Below are positions 1-5,389 of a DNA stretch of 9,414 nt, one piece after another. The position numbers and the translations under genes were made by a program. Under the pieces are notes generated by a model. That model ran no database searches and was not told the DNA's origin. It was given only the letters and a program-made list of their open reading frames with translations. Positions within the stretch are counted from its first letter, which is position 1; each line of letters opens with the position of its first letter. The stretch is taken from positions 1-9,414 of the forward strand of contig CAYYNP010000361.1 of assembly GCA_964472545.1 (NCBI GenBank), written 5' to 3'. The stretch is from CAYYNP01 sp964472545 (GTDB taxonomy: Bacteria; Planctomycetota; Planctomycetia; Pirellulales; Thermoguttaceae).

Positions 1-21
1 CCCAATTCCCGACACAAAAGC

Positions 22-50
22 TTGCTTTTACCTCTTGCCAGACATACCAT
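22..50 (+). promoter_or_regulatory. possible sigma70-type promoter for the selenoprotein gene
   Basis: A TTGCTT box (22-27) lies 17 nt upstream of a TACCAT box (45-50). The matches to the -35 and -10 consensus are 3/6 and 4/6. A GC-rich 6-bp hairpin (64-69 with 76-81) follows in the presumed leader. The spacing is ideal but the boxes are weak, so this is only a candidate. Confidence 0.25.
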
Positions 51-129
51 GAGGGGAATTGATCGCGGCGGTGTGGCCGCGAGACCTTCGGCAGGAGAAT
101 CTCGCTTGGTGCAAAGGAGACGTACTCTG

Positions 130-720
130 ATGAAGACTCTACTTTCGGTATCTGCCGCACTCGCGCTGGCGTTGGTCGCCGGGTCGTGTGCGGGCGGCGA
201 ACCGTCGCCTGACGGCTTGAAAGTCGGCGACGGCGTCGGCGCGTTTCAGGTCGTCAAGGCCGGCGGCGTCGACGACGGCGTGGAGGCGGGCGCAAAGCTC
301 TGCTACTTGTGAAAGCTCGGCGGAAGCCCCGTCGTGATGATCTTCACCCGCAAGATCGACGACGGCTTGGCCGGTCTGGTCAAGAAGCTCGACAAGGTGG
401 TGGCCGACAACGAAGAAAAGAAGATGGCGGCCTTCGTCAATTTCCTCGGGGACGACCCCGACGCACTCGCCAAAGCGGCCGTCGAGTTCGGCCAGAAGAA
501 CGAACTCGCCAATACCGTGCTGGCCGTGCCGGTCGACAACGCCGACGGCCCGGGACGCTACGGCATCGCCTCGGAAACCTCCCTGGCGGTGTTTCTCTAC
601 CGCGGCAAGAAGGTTCAGGCTCGGCACCTGTTCGCCGACGGCGCTCTGAAGGAGGCCGACGTGGCCACCATCGTCGCAGATACCGATAAGATCCTCTCAG
701 AGGAGGCGGACACGGAATAG
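130..720 (+). CDS. putative CxxU selenoprotein, exported thioredoxin-fold protein (TGA at 310-312 read as selenocysteine)
   Basis: Seen: ATG at 130 follows a strong AAAGGAGA ribosome site (113-120) at 9 nt. The first 20 residues are a hydrophobic export signal ending Ala-Gly-Ser-Cys20, a weak lipobox. The frame reaches TGA at codon 61, then stays open in the same frame with the same codon style to TAG at 718-720, giving 196 residues. The TGA falls in Cys58-Tyr-Leu-TGA61-Lys, where a CxxC redox motif would have its second cysteine. After it come Pro-Val-Val-Met-Ile-Phe, an amphipathic helix (about 78-95), a beta strand (AAFVNFLGDD) and a late strand (AVFLYRGKKV), consistent with a thioredoxin-like fold. 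From memory, unverified, planctomycete homologues carry Leu-Cys-Tyr-Arg-Cys here. Inference: UGA encodes selenocysteine. Alternatives are a TGC-to-TGA nonsense mutation, a sequencing error, or a separate downstream start at GTG 334. Standard annotation would split this gene into two short ORFs. Confidence 0.65.
309..347 (+). promoter_or_regulatory. SECIS-like stem-loop at the in-frame TGA
   Basis: GUGAA (309-313), which contains the UGA, can pair with UUCAC (343-347). Inside it CGGCGG (318-323) pairs with CCGUCG (329-334), including one G-U pair, around an AAGCC loop. Bacterial SECIS elements also place UGA at the stem base. The apical loop begins only about 11 nt after UGA, closer than usual, and its G is third rather than first or second. 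An alternative GGC/GCC stem (319-321 with 326-328) gives a GGAA loop even closer to UGA. In GC-rich DNA such folds arise by chance, so this is supportive only. Confidence 0.35.
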
Positions 721-748
721 GTTCCGTCCGAAGCTCGCTAATGTGATT

Positions 749-784
749 CGGCCGCCGTCACCACGCGTGGCGGCGGCCGTTGTT
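749..784 (+). terminator. intrinsic terminator-like hairpin after the selenoprotein gene
   Basis: CGGCCGCCG (749-757) is perfectly complementary to CGGCGGCCG (771-779), and the enclosed CCACGCGTGG can extend the stem. TTGTT follows directly. It lies 29 nt after the TAG at 720 and between convergent genes. The T-run is short and interrupted, so termination efficiency is uncertain. Confidence 0.6.
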
Positions 785-789
785 CGTCT

Positions 790-889
790 AGGGCTTGTCC
801 GGAAACAACTTCGTCCGCTTCATGGTAGCCATCACACTCCGTGTGATGATTCGCCCGAAAAACTGCGAAGTTGTTTCCGGAAAGGCCCT
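790..889. mobile_element. 100-bp MITE-like palindromic element
   Basis: The 24-nt ends 790-813 and 866-889 are inverted copies that match at 22 of 24 positions, sharing the core CCGGAAACAACTTCG. In the centre, CATCACAC (830-837) and GTGTGATG (841-848) form a second perfect 8-bp hairpin around TCC. There is no credible coding sequence inside. GGGCTTGTCCGG-like termini resemble insertion-sequence ends, so this may be a non-autonomous derivative or a solo-end remnant. CTA/TAG-type flanks (788-790, 890-892) are too short to prove a target duplication. The element sits between two convergent genes, where insertion would be tolerated. Confidence 0.5.
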
Positions 890-943
890 TAGCAGCCGCC
901 GGCACGGCGGACGGGGGACACGGGCGCGGCCGATGCCCCGGGG

Positions 944-1855
944 CTACTTCCACAACTCCCACCACTTCTTTCTCTTGGCCTGGTGGGGTGAAAGGGTCTT
1001 GGTCTGGATGGCCGGTGCCGTGGTGGGCGCTTCGTCAAATCCGGGATCGAAATCCTTATGCTGCACGATTAGGACCCCACCACAATAGCCGCAGAAGGCC
1101 GTGAACATCTGCATCGTACAGTCGGCAGGCGTGTCGGGAAAGACGACTCGCGACAGATCGGACGGCGCGTCGAATAGCTCCGACAGCCCGCACTTCTCAC
1201 AGGGACGGATGACCCAGTCGGGACGCTCGGCGAGGTACTTGTCGGTGACCATCAGTCCGTGCTCGAAACCCTCGGGAGCGACGAACTTGATCTCGTCGTA
1301 CTGGGAGACCGACTGAAGATGGTGCGGCTGATTCAGCACGGTACCACGGAAAACCGTATCGTCGCCACCGACAACACGGACCCAGATGATCTCCGCGCGA
1401 CGATCCGACAGCCGCGGACCGCCGTCGTGAACGACCACCTGAAAATCGTCCGCCGCCTCCGGATGAAACCGGCCCTTGAGACGGGGATGATCTCGCCACC
1501 ATCCCCAGGTCGATCCCGCCGCAGGCTGTGGGCTATAGAACTCGTCGACCCACGAGGGTCTGGCGGGCACGCCGAGCCGGTCGATTTCAGCGTCGTCGAG
1601 GACTCTCCACTCGCCCACGCTTTGCGGCTGCCGCACGGTAATCGTCGCTTCGCCCTGGAGCGAATCGCCGCGGACCAGACTACCCCTCGCTGAGAAACCG
1701 GCCTCGGCGTCGACGTACGTAAACCCCACAAATCCGCGCAGTTTGGGTGCGTCCAGGCGTATCCAGACGCCAACCTGCACGTGGCGTGACGTGGCTTCGC
1801 CGTCCGGCTGCTCGATTCCGCCGTGTTCCATCGCCCATTCCCCCGTCGCTAGCAC
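944..1855 (-). CDS. hypothetical protein with DUF2314-like segment and paired CxxC motifs
   Basis: This is a 303-residue protein with no export signal. It starts at GTG 1855 with AGGA 6 nt upstream. An in-frame ATG at 1831 with GGGGGA upstream is an equally possible start (295 residues). Residues about 131-192 (Glu155-x-x-Trp158, then Gly171, Asn175-Gln-Pro177, ending Tyr-Asp-Glu-Ile-Lys-Phe) resemble the DUF2314 pattern by eye. Cys219-x-x-Cys222 and Cys255-x-x-Cys258 are spaced like the two knuckles of a zinc ribbon. The C-terminus is basic and tryptophan-rich (KRKKWWELWK). It has its own promoter and converges on the selenoprotein gene. DUF2314 has no established activity and I infer none. 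The gene call is firm because coding signal is continuous and the promoter matches; the domain assignment is moderate. Confidence 0.8.
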   Translation of the reverse strand: MLATGEWAMEHGGIEQPDGEATSRHVQVGVWIRLDAPKLRGFVGFTYVDAEAGFSARGSLVRGDSLQGEATITVRQPQSVGEWRVLDDAEIDRLGVPARPSWVDEFYSPQPAAGSTWGWWRDHPRLKGRFHPEAADDFQVVVHDGGPRLSDRRAEIIWVRVVGGDDTVFRGTVLNQPHHLQSVSQYDEIKFVAPEGFEHGLMVTDKYLAERPDWVIRPCEKCGLSELFDAPSDLSRVVFPDTPADCTMQMFTAFCGYCGGVLIVQHKDFDPGFDEAPTTAPAIQTKTLSPHQAKRKKWWELWK

Positions 1856-1896
1856 GCGCGTCCTGAATCAGATCAACTCACCGATCAGATGCCTCG

Positions 1897-1926
1897 ATTG
1901 TTGCGACGGGCACCCGGTCGTGTCAA
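1897..1926 (-). promoter_or_regulatory. sigma70-type promoter for the DUF2314-like gene
   Basis: On the minus strand a perfect TTGACA (-35, 1926-1921) is followed after 18 nt by AACAAT (-10, 1902-1897), a 4/6 match to TATAAT. Transcription would start near 1890, leaving a leader of about 35 nt before the GTG at 1855. Confidence 0.5.
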
Positions 1927-2016
1927 GCAGTGAGCACGAATGGCTCCCGCGAGGAAATCGGCCAAAACGTGACGCGGCGTCCATCCTCCGCCGACGCGAA
2001 TGCGGAAGAGCCCGTG

Positions 2017-2379
2017 CTACCGGCCGGCACGCGAAGCCTTCTCATCAAGCCCGGAAGTGCCGAAGCGGCGGGCGAGTTCGGCCTCGACGTCGGTCAACGA
2101 GAGGCCGCGATCGGCCAGCAAGACGAGAAGATGGTAGAGCAAGTCGGCTGCTTCGTGAACGACTTGGTGTTGTGTAGAATCGTCACGACACGCCTCGTGG
2201 GCAGCAGCCGCTTCGACCAGTTCGGCCGCCTCTTCGCGGATCTTGGCGCCGATCGCCTCCACGCCGCTGTCGAACAGTTGCGTCGTGTAGGAACCGGATG
2301 GCCGACGCCGCTTGCGATCGTCGATCACCGCCGCCAGTTGCGTGAGGATCGCTCGGGAATCGTCCATGACGGCCATCAC
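2017..2379 (-). CDS. hisE: phosphoribosyl-ATP pyrophosphatase
   Basis: HisE hydrolyses phosphoribosyl-ATP to phosphoribosyl-AMP and pyrophosphate, the second step of histidine biosynthesis, in the cytosol. The 120-residue length is usual for a stand-alone HisE. The all-alpha MazG-like signature is visible: RPSGSYTTQLF (26-36), the metal-binding acidic helix with Glu49, Glu50 and Glu53, and a second helix with Glu76 and Asp79 in HEAADLLYHLLVLLA. The first start is GTG 2379, immediately followed by ATG 2376; another ATG is at 2367. None has a clear Shine-Dalgarno site, so the start is uncertain by a few codons. No other his gene is in the window and HisI is not fused. A large palindrome separates it from the upstream nadE, so it may be transcribed apart from the NAD genes. 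Confidence 0.92.
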   Translation of the reverse strand: MMAVMDDSRAILTQLAAVIDDRKRRRPSGSYTTQLFDSGVEAIGAKIREEAAELVEAAAAHEACRDDSTQHQVVHEAADLLYHLLVLLADRGLSLTDVEAELARRFGTSGLDEKASRAGR

Positions 2380-2388
2380 TTAGCAGTT

Positions 2389-2517
<129 letters not shown>

Positions 2518-2522
2518 GGCTG

Positions 2523-3377
2523 CTACGTACCCCAATCCCTGGCATAGCGGAAGTCGCGGTCCATGGTGCGGTGCGAGAGCTTGGCGATCACCGGCATGCG
2601 GCGTTTGTAGTGGTTGCGGCGGATCATCGCGGCTACGCGGTCGACGAACTTCTCCTCGAACCCGGCACGGATCAACTCACTGCGGCGCCAGCGGCGGTCG
2701 ACCATCAATACCAACATCCGGTCGACCTCGGCGTAGCTGAAGCCCAACTCGTCTTCGTCGGTCTGGCCGACCCAGAGATCGCCGGTGGGCGTCTTGCCCA
2801 GGATCGCCTCCGGCACGCCCAGGTGGGCCGCCAGTGGGTAAAGCTGCGTCTTGTAGAGATCGCCGATCGGGTTGACGGCCGAGGCCATGTCGCCGAACTG
2901 GGTGCCGTAGCCCAAGAGCAACTCGCTCTTGTTGCTGGTGCCGGCCACCAGGGCGTTAAACGCGGCGCTCTGATCGTAGAGCACCGTCATCCGCTCTCGG
3001 GCGCACTTGTTGGCCAGCCGCATCTGCGAGGCATCCGGAAATTGGGCGAAGTAGGCGTCGATGGCGTCGGAAATCGGCACCTCGACGGTCTGCACGCCCA
3101 ACTGTTCGATCACCGCCCGGCTGTCGCGCCGCGTCTCCTCGCTCGAGGTCTTGTACGGCATGGTCACCGCCAGGGCGTTTTCCGGCCCGAGTGCTTTGGC
3201 GGCCAGGAAGGTGACCACACTCGAATCGATCCCGCCGGAAAGCCCCACCACGGCCCTTTTGAACCCGGCCCGGCCGATCTCGTTGCGGATGAACCGGCAG
3301 AGGATCGCCGCGACCAGTTCGGCGTTGATCGAAAGATCGAACTGCGAGTTTTCAGGCTGCGGTGTTCTAAGATTCAT
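2523..3377 (-). CDS. nadE: NAD+ synthetase, synthetase (ATP-binding) component
   Basis: NadE adenylates nicotinic acid adenine dinucleotide and amidates it to NAD+, the last step of NAD synthesis. The 284-residue protein has the ATP pyrophosphatase P-loop SGGIDSS (47-53), GTSNKSE (146-152), GDMA (162-165), the KTPTGDLWVGQTDEDELG segment (195-212) and NHYKRRMP (255-262), all typical of the family. Its length matches ammonia-type NadE (about 270). I chose ATG 3377, which overlaps the last 11 nt of the upstream nitrilase gene and implies translational coupling; a TTG at 3392 would add five residues. The adjacent nitrilase could supply ammonia from glutamine, so the pair may act as a split glutamine-dependent synthetase. 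Confidence 0.93.
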   Translation of the reverse strand: MNLRTPQPENSQFDLSINAELVAAILCRFIRNEIGRAGFKRAVVGLSGGIDSSVVTFLAAKALGPENALAVTMPYKTSSEETRRDSRAVIEQLGVQTVEVPISDAIDAYFAQFPDASQMRLANKCARERMTVLYDQSAAFNALVAGTSNKSELLLGYGTQFGDMASAVNPIGDLYKTQLYPLAAHLGVPEAILGKTPTGDLWVGQTDEDELGFSYAEVDRMLVLMVDRRWRRSELIRAGFEEKFVDRVAAMIRRNHYKRRMPVIAKLSHRTMDRDFRYARDWGT

Positions 3378-4281
3378 GGTGCGATTGTCCAAAACGTCGC
3401 CGCTTGATGCGGTTGAGTTCCTCGATCAACAACAGCAGTCTTTCGTCGCGGGCCAAGGGGGCGATCAGCCGCTGGCGCCGCAACTCGGCCGGATCGAACG
3501 TGGCCATGGTAAGCGACTCGTCGAGCATCGGGGCCTGGGCGAGCGGGCGGCCGTCGGGGCCCACCACCATGCTCCCGCCCCAGAAGCAGAGTCCGTCCTC
3601 GAAACCGACCCGATTGGCCACGATCACTACTGCGCCGAGGAGCTTAGAAAACGTGGCCGCGAGTTGCCGGTAGGTCTCGGCCGTGGCAATCTCCTCGGAG
3701 TCGACGCCCCGGGCGGGCGAGTTGGCCACGCAGATCAGTACGTCGACCTCTTCGGCCTGCATGATGGCAGCCGCCGAGAGGTGCCAGAAGTCCTCGCAGA
3801 TGAGAATGCCCACGCGGCCGAAGCGGGCCGTGTCGAAGGCCTCGATCCGTCCGCCGGCGGCAAAGTGCCGCTGCTCGTCGAACAGCCCGTAGGTCGGCAG
3901 ATAGACCTTGCGATGCACGTGCACGACCCGGCCGCCCTCGGCGTAGAGCGAGGCGTTGAAGAACCGATGCCGCGGCGACTCTTCGACCAGACCCACGACC
4001 AACGCACTGGCACCGGCCGCGTCGATCAATTGGCCGACCTCCGGGCCCGCCGGATCGAGCGCCACGTCGGGGACCATGTCGCGGAGGAAATAGCCGGTCA
4101 GCGAAAGCTCCGGGAAGACGATCAGATCGGCCTGCTGCCGCCGGGCAGCCTCGATTTGCTGAAGGTGCATTTCGCGGTTCCGCTCGCGATCTCCCAGCAC
4201 GGGCGAGATCTGCGCCAACGCCACGCGCAGCCCGGCGCCGCCGTCGCGTTGAGCATCTTGTGGCTGGACCGAGGAGGTCAT
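3367..4281 (-). CDS. nitrilase-superfamily amidohydrolase, probable glutaminase partner of NadE
   Basis: The 304-residue protein carries the full Glu-Lys-Cys triad of carbon-nitrogen hydrolases: Glu58 in FPELSLTGY, Lys125 in HRKVYLPTYGLFDEQRHF and Cys162 in ICEDFWH. VANSPA (185-190) and NRVGFEDGLCFWGGS (223-237) follow. The YLPTYGLFDEQRHF and NRVGFEDGLCFWGGS stretches resemble the N-terminal glutaminase domain of glutamine-dependent NAD+ synthetase more than general amidases. Its stop overlaps the nadE start by 11 nt, and it begins 31 nt after the TlpA-like gene. Inference: it hydrolyses glutamine and passes ammonia to NadE. A free-standing omega-amidase role is the main alternative. The ATG at 4281 has only a weak ribosome site. 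Confidence 0.88.
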   Translation of the reverse strand: MTSSVQPQDAQRDGGAGLRVALAQISPVLGDRERNREMHLQQIEAARRQQADLIVFPELSLTGYFLRDMVPDVALDPAGPEVGQLIDAAGASALVVGLVEESPRHRFFNASLYAEGGRVVHVHRKVYLPTYGLFDEQRHFAAGGRIEAFDTARFGRVGILICEDFWHLSAAAIMQAEEVDVLICVANSPARGVDSEEIATAETYRQLAATFSKLLGAVVIVANRVGFEDGLCFWGGSMVVGPDGRPLAQAPMLDESLTMATFDPAELRRQRLIAPLARDERLLLLIEELNRIKRRRFGQSHHES

Positions 4282-4312
4282 GGGCTGGGGGCGTCTCTGG
4301 TACCGAGGGAAA

Positions 4313-4990
4313 CTACAGTTCGAGATTCTCCTTCAACACCGACCCGATGCCCATCAGCAAGTGGTCTCGGGTCGTCTCCGAGAACTCGGGATCGAACCAG
4401 AGGATTGCACCTTCCGGATCGAGCAGGTAGACCCGCGGTAGATCGGTGGTGGCCACCTGCGAGAAGAGGGCACGCTCGGCGTCCAACAACGTGGGAAGCG
4501 AGATTTCGGCCGCAGCCAACCGCTCGCCGGCGGCCTCGGTCGTATCGCCCACGTTGACGGTGACCACCGCCACGCCCTTCTCGGCCAGCGGCTTGGCGAT
4601 CTTCTCGCCCAGGAACCAGAGGGCGTCCTCGGCGTCGGTCCGCTCGTAGGCGTCGTCGCTGTCTTTCCAGAAGAAGACCACCGTGAGTTTCTCGCCGAGC
4701 AGGCCGTGCAACTGCTGGGGCGTTCCTTCCACGTCGGCCAGTTCGATTTCGGGCATCACCTTGCCATCGCGATACCCTCGGCACTCCACCTCGGCCGCCT
4801 CGCTGAGGCTGACGGCCGGCATCGTGGGATACTGCGGAACCACCGGCGCGGGAGGGACCGGACCGGTCGTTTGCGCGGTGACCGTGGTAGCGGTCTGCGT
4901 CGACGACGCGTCGCCACCTCCGCTGCACCCCCAACACGGCAACAGCCCGGCCACGATCAACGTCATCCAAGATAACAAGCGATTCCGCAT
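4313..4990 (-). CDS. exported TlpA/redoxin-like protein lacking the active-site cysteines
   Basis: ATG 4990 is chosen because AAAAGGAG lies 8 nt upstream; an in-frame ATG at 5017 has no such site. The product is 225 residues. The N-terminus is a signal sequence (Arg-Asn-Arg, then a hydrophobic core to about 19) followed by Cys19 and Cys22, which suggests a lipoprotein although the lipobox is not canonical. A low-complexity Thr/Pro/Ala linker (30-60) precedes a thioredoxin fold (about 75-225): VVFFW (104-108) is the strand before the active site, and the cis-proline is Pro185 in TTDLPRVYLLDPEG. Where TlpA proteins have CPPC, this one has Asp112-Asp-Ala-Tyr115, so it cannot do dithiol chemistry there. 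It is first in a run with the nitrilase and nadE, and a link to NAD synthesis is not obvious. Confidence 0.85.
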   Translation of the reverse strand: MRNRLLSWMTLIVAGLLPCWGCSGGGDASSTQTATTVTAQTTGPVPPAPVVPQYPTMPAVSLSEAAEVECRGYRDGKVMPEIELADVEGTPQQLHGLLGEKLTVVFFWKDSDDAYERTDAEDALWFLGEKIAKPLAEKGVAVVTVNVGDTTEAAGERLAAAEISLPTLLDAERALFSQVATTDLPRVYLLDPEGAILWFDPEFSETTRDHLLMGIGSVLKENLEL

Positions 4991-5050
4991 CGATTCGGCT
5001 CCTTTTCGCTCAGCCATGCAGGGTCCGGCGCACGCGCGCTACCACCGTTC

Positions 5051-5080
5051 CTGGTTCCCAAACTCCAGTTTGGGAACCAG
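5051..5080. repeat. perfect 14-bp palindrome with 2-nt centre
   Basis: CTGGTTCCCAAACT (5051-5064) and AGTTTGGGAACCAG (5067-5080) are exact inverted copies separated by CC. As RNA it would form a tight hairpin with no T-run on either side. From memory this palindrome is dispersed in planctomycete genomes, so I call it a repeat rather than a gene-specific operator. Confidence 0.7.
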
Positions 5081-5129
5081 AGGTGCAACCGGATTCTGAA
5101 AACCAGGGTGGGTGGGAGTGCCTAACCCT

Positions 5130-5146
5130 GGTGCGTTGCACGCACC
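5130..5146. repeat. short palindrome GGTGCGT-TGC-ACGCACC
   Basis: Two 7-nt arms flank a 3-nt centre. It lies 50 bp from the previous palindrome, which suggests a cluster of dispersed small repeats. No neighbouring T-run marks it as a terminator. Confidence 0.55.
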
Positions 5147-5190
5147 CTACCACCGCCCAGAAGACCAGTGTCCCACCATTCGGCCGGTTC

Positions 5191-5380
5191 GTCAACGGGC
5201 CCATCTGTCAACGGGCCCATCTGTCAACGGGCCCATCTGTCAACGGGCCCATCTGTCAACGNNNNNNNNNNNNNNNNNNNNNNNNNNNNNNNNNNNNNNN
5301 NNNNNNNNNNNNNNNNNNNNNNNNNNNNNNNNNNNNNNNNNNNNNNNNNNNNNNNNNNNNNGGCCCATCCGTCAACGGCC
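5191..5380. repeat. 16-bp tandem repeat array interrupted by the gap
   Basis: The unit GTCAACGGGCCCATCT occurs four times exactly and back to back (5191-5254). A fifth copy is cut by the gap at 5261. Beyond the gap GGCCCATCC and GTCAACGGCC (5362-5380) are edge copies with changes. The true copy number is unknown. Each unit contains GGGCCC, so it is partly self-complementary. A 16-nt period shifts the frame at every copy, so the array is not protein-coding by design. It ends about 10 nt from the aspS stop. Confidence 0.9.
5262..5361. other. assembly gap (100 N)
   Basis: Exactly 100 N, a conventional placeholder for a gap of unknown size. It falls inside the tandem array, which explains why assembly failed there. 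Confidence 0.97.
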
Positions 5381-5389
5381 ACGCCGACC

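Larger units (their letters stand above)
4991..5389. other. gene-free interval rich in repeats
   Basis: About 400 bp separate the aspS stop from the TlpA-like start, both on the minus strand. I see no credible gene. The interval holds the ribosome site for the downstream gene (4999-5006), two compact palindromes, a 16-bp tandem array and a 100-N assembly gap. I found no clear promoter for the downstream genes in it. Confidence 0.7.

Noticed and set aside
334..720. Separate gene starting at GTG 334 or ATG 337, independent of the upstream reading frame
   Set aside because: There is no ribosome site before it, it would begin in the middle of a core strand of the fold, and the upstream part has a signal peptide and strong start in the same frame. 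A single gene with a recoded or mutated TGA explains both parts better.
130..720. TGA read as an ordinary sense codon under an alternative genetic code
   Set aside because: aspS and the UxaA-like gene end at TGA exactly where their families end, so TGA is a stop in this genome.
896..910. Terminator for the minus-strand gene ending at 944
   Set aside because: CCGCCG and CGGCGG form a 6-bp stem around GCA, but no T-run follows on the minus strand.
1971..1998. Terminator after hisE on the minus strand
   Set aside because: CGGCG (1975-1979) and CGCCG (1989-1993) form only a 5-bp stem with a 9-nt loop and no T-run, which is too weak in GC-rich DNA.
3061..4557. Long plus-strand open frame (498 codons) opposite the nitrilase and TlpA-like genes
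   Set aside because: It is antisense to genes with clear family motifs, and long antisense frames are expected at this GC content. Its translation shows no domain I recognise.
5191..5380. CRISPR array
   Set aside because: The 16-bp units are contiguous with no spacers, and there are no cas genes nearby.
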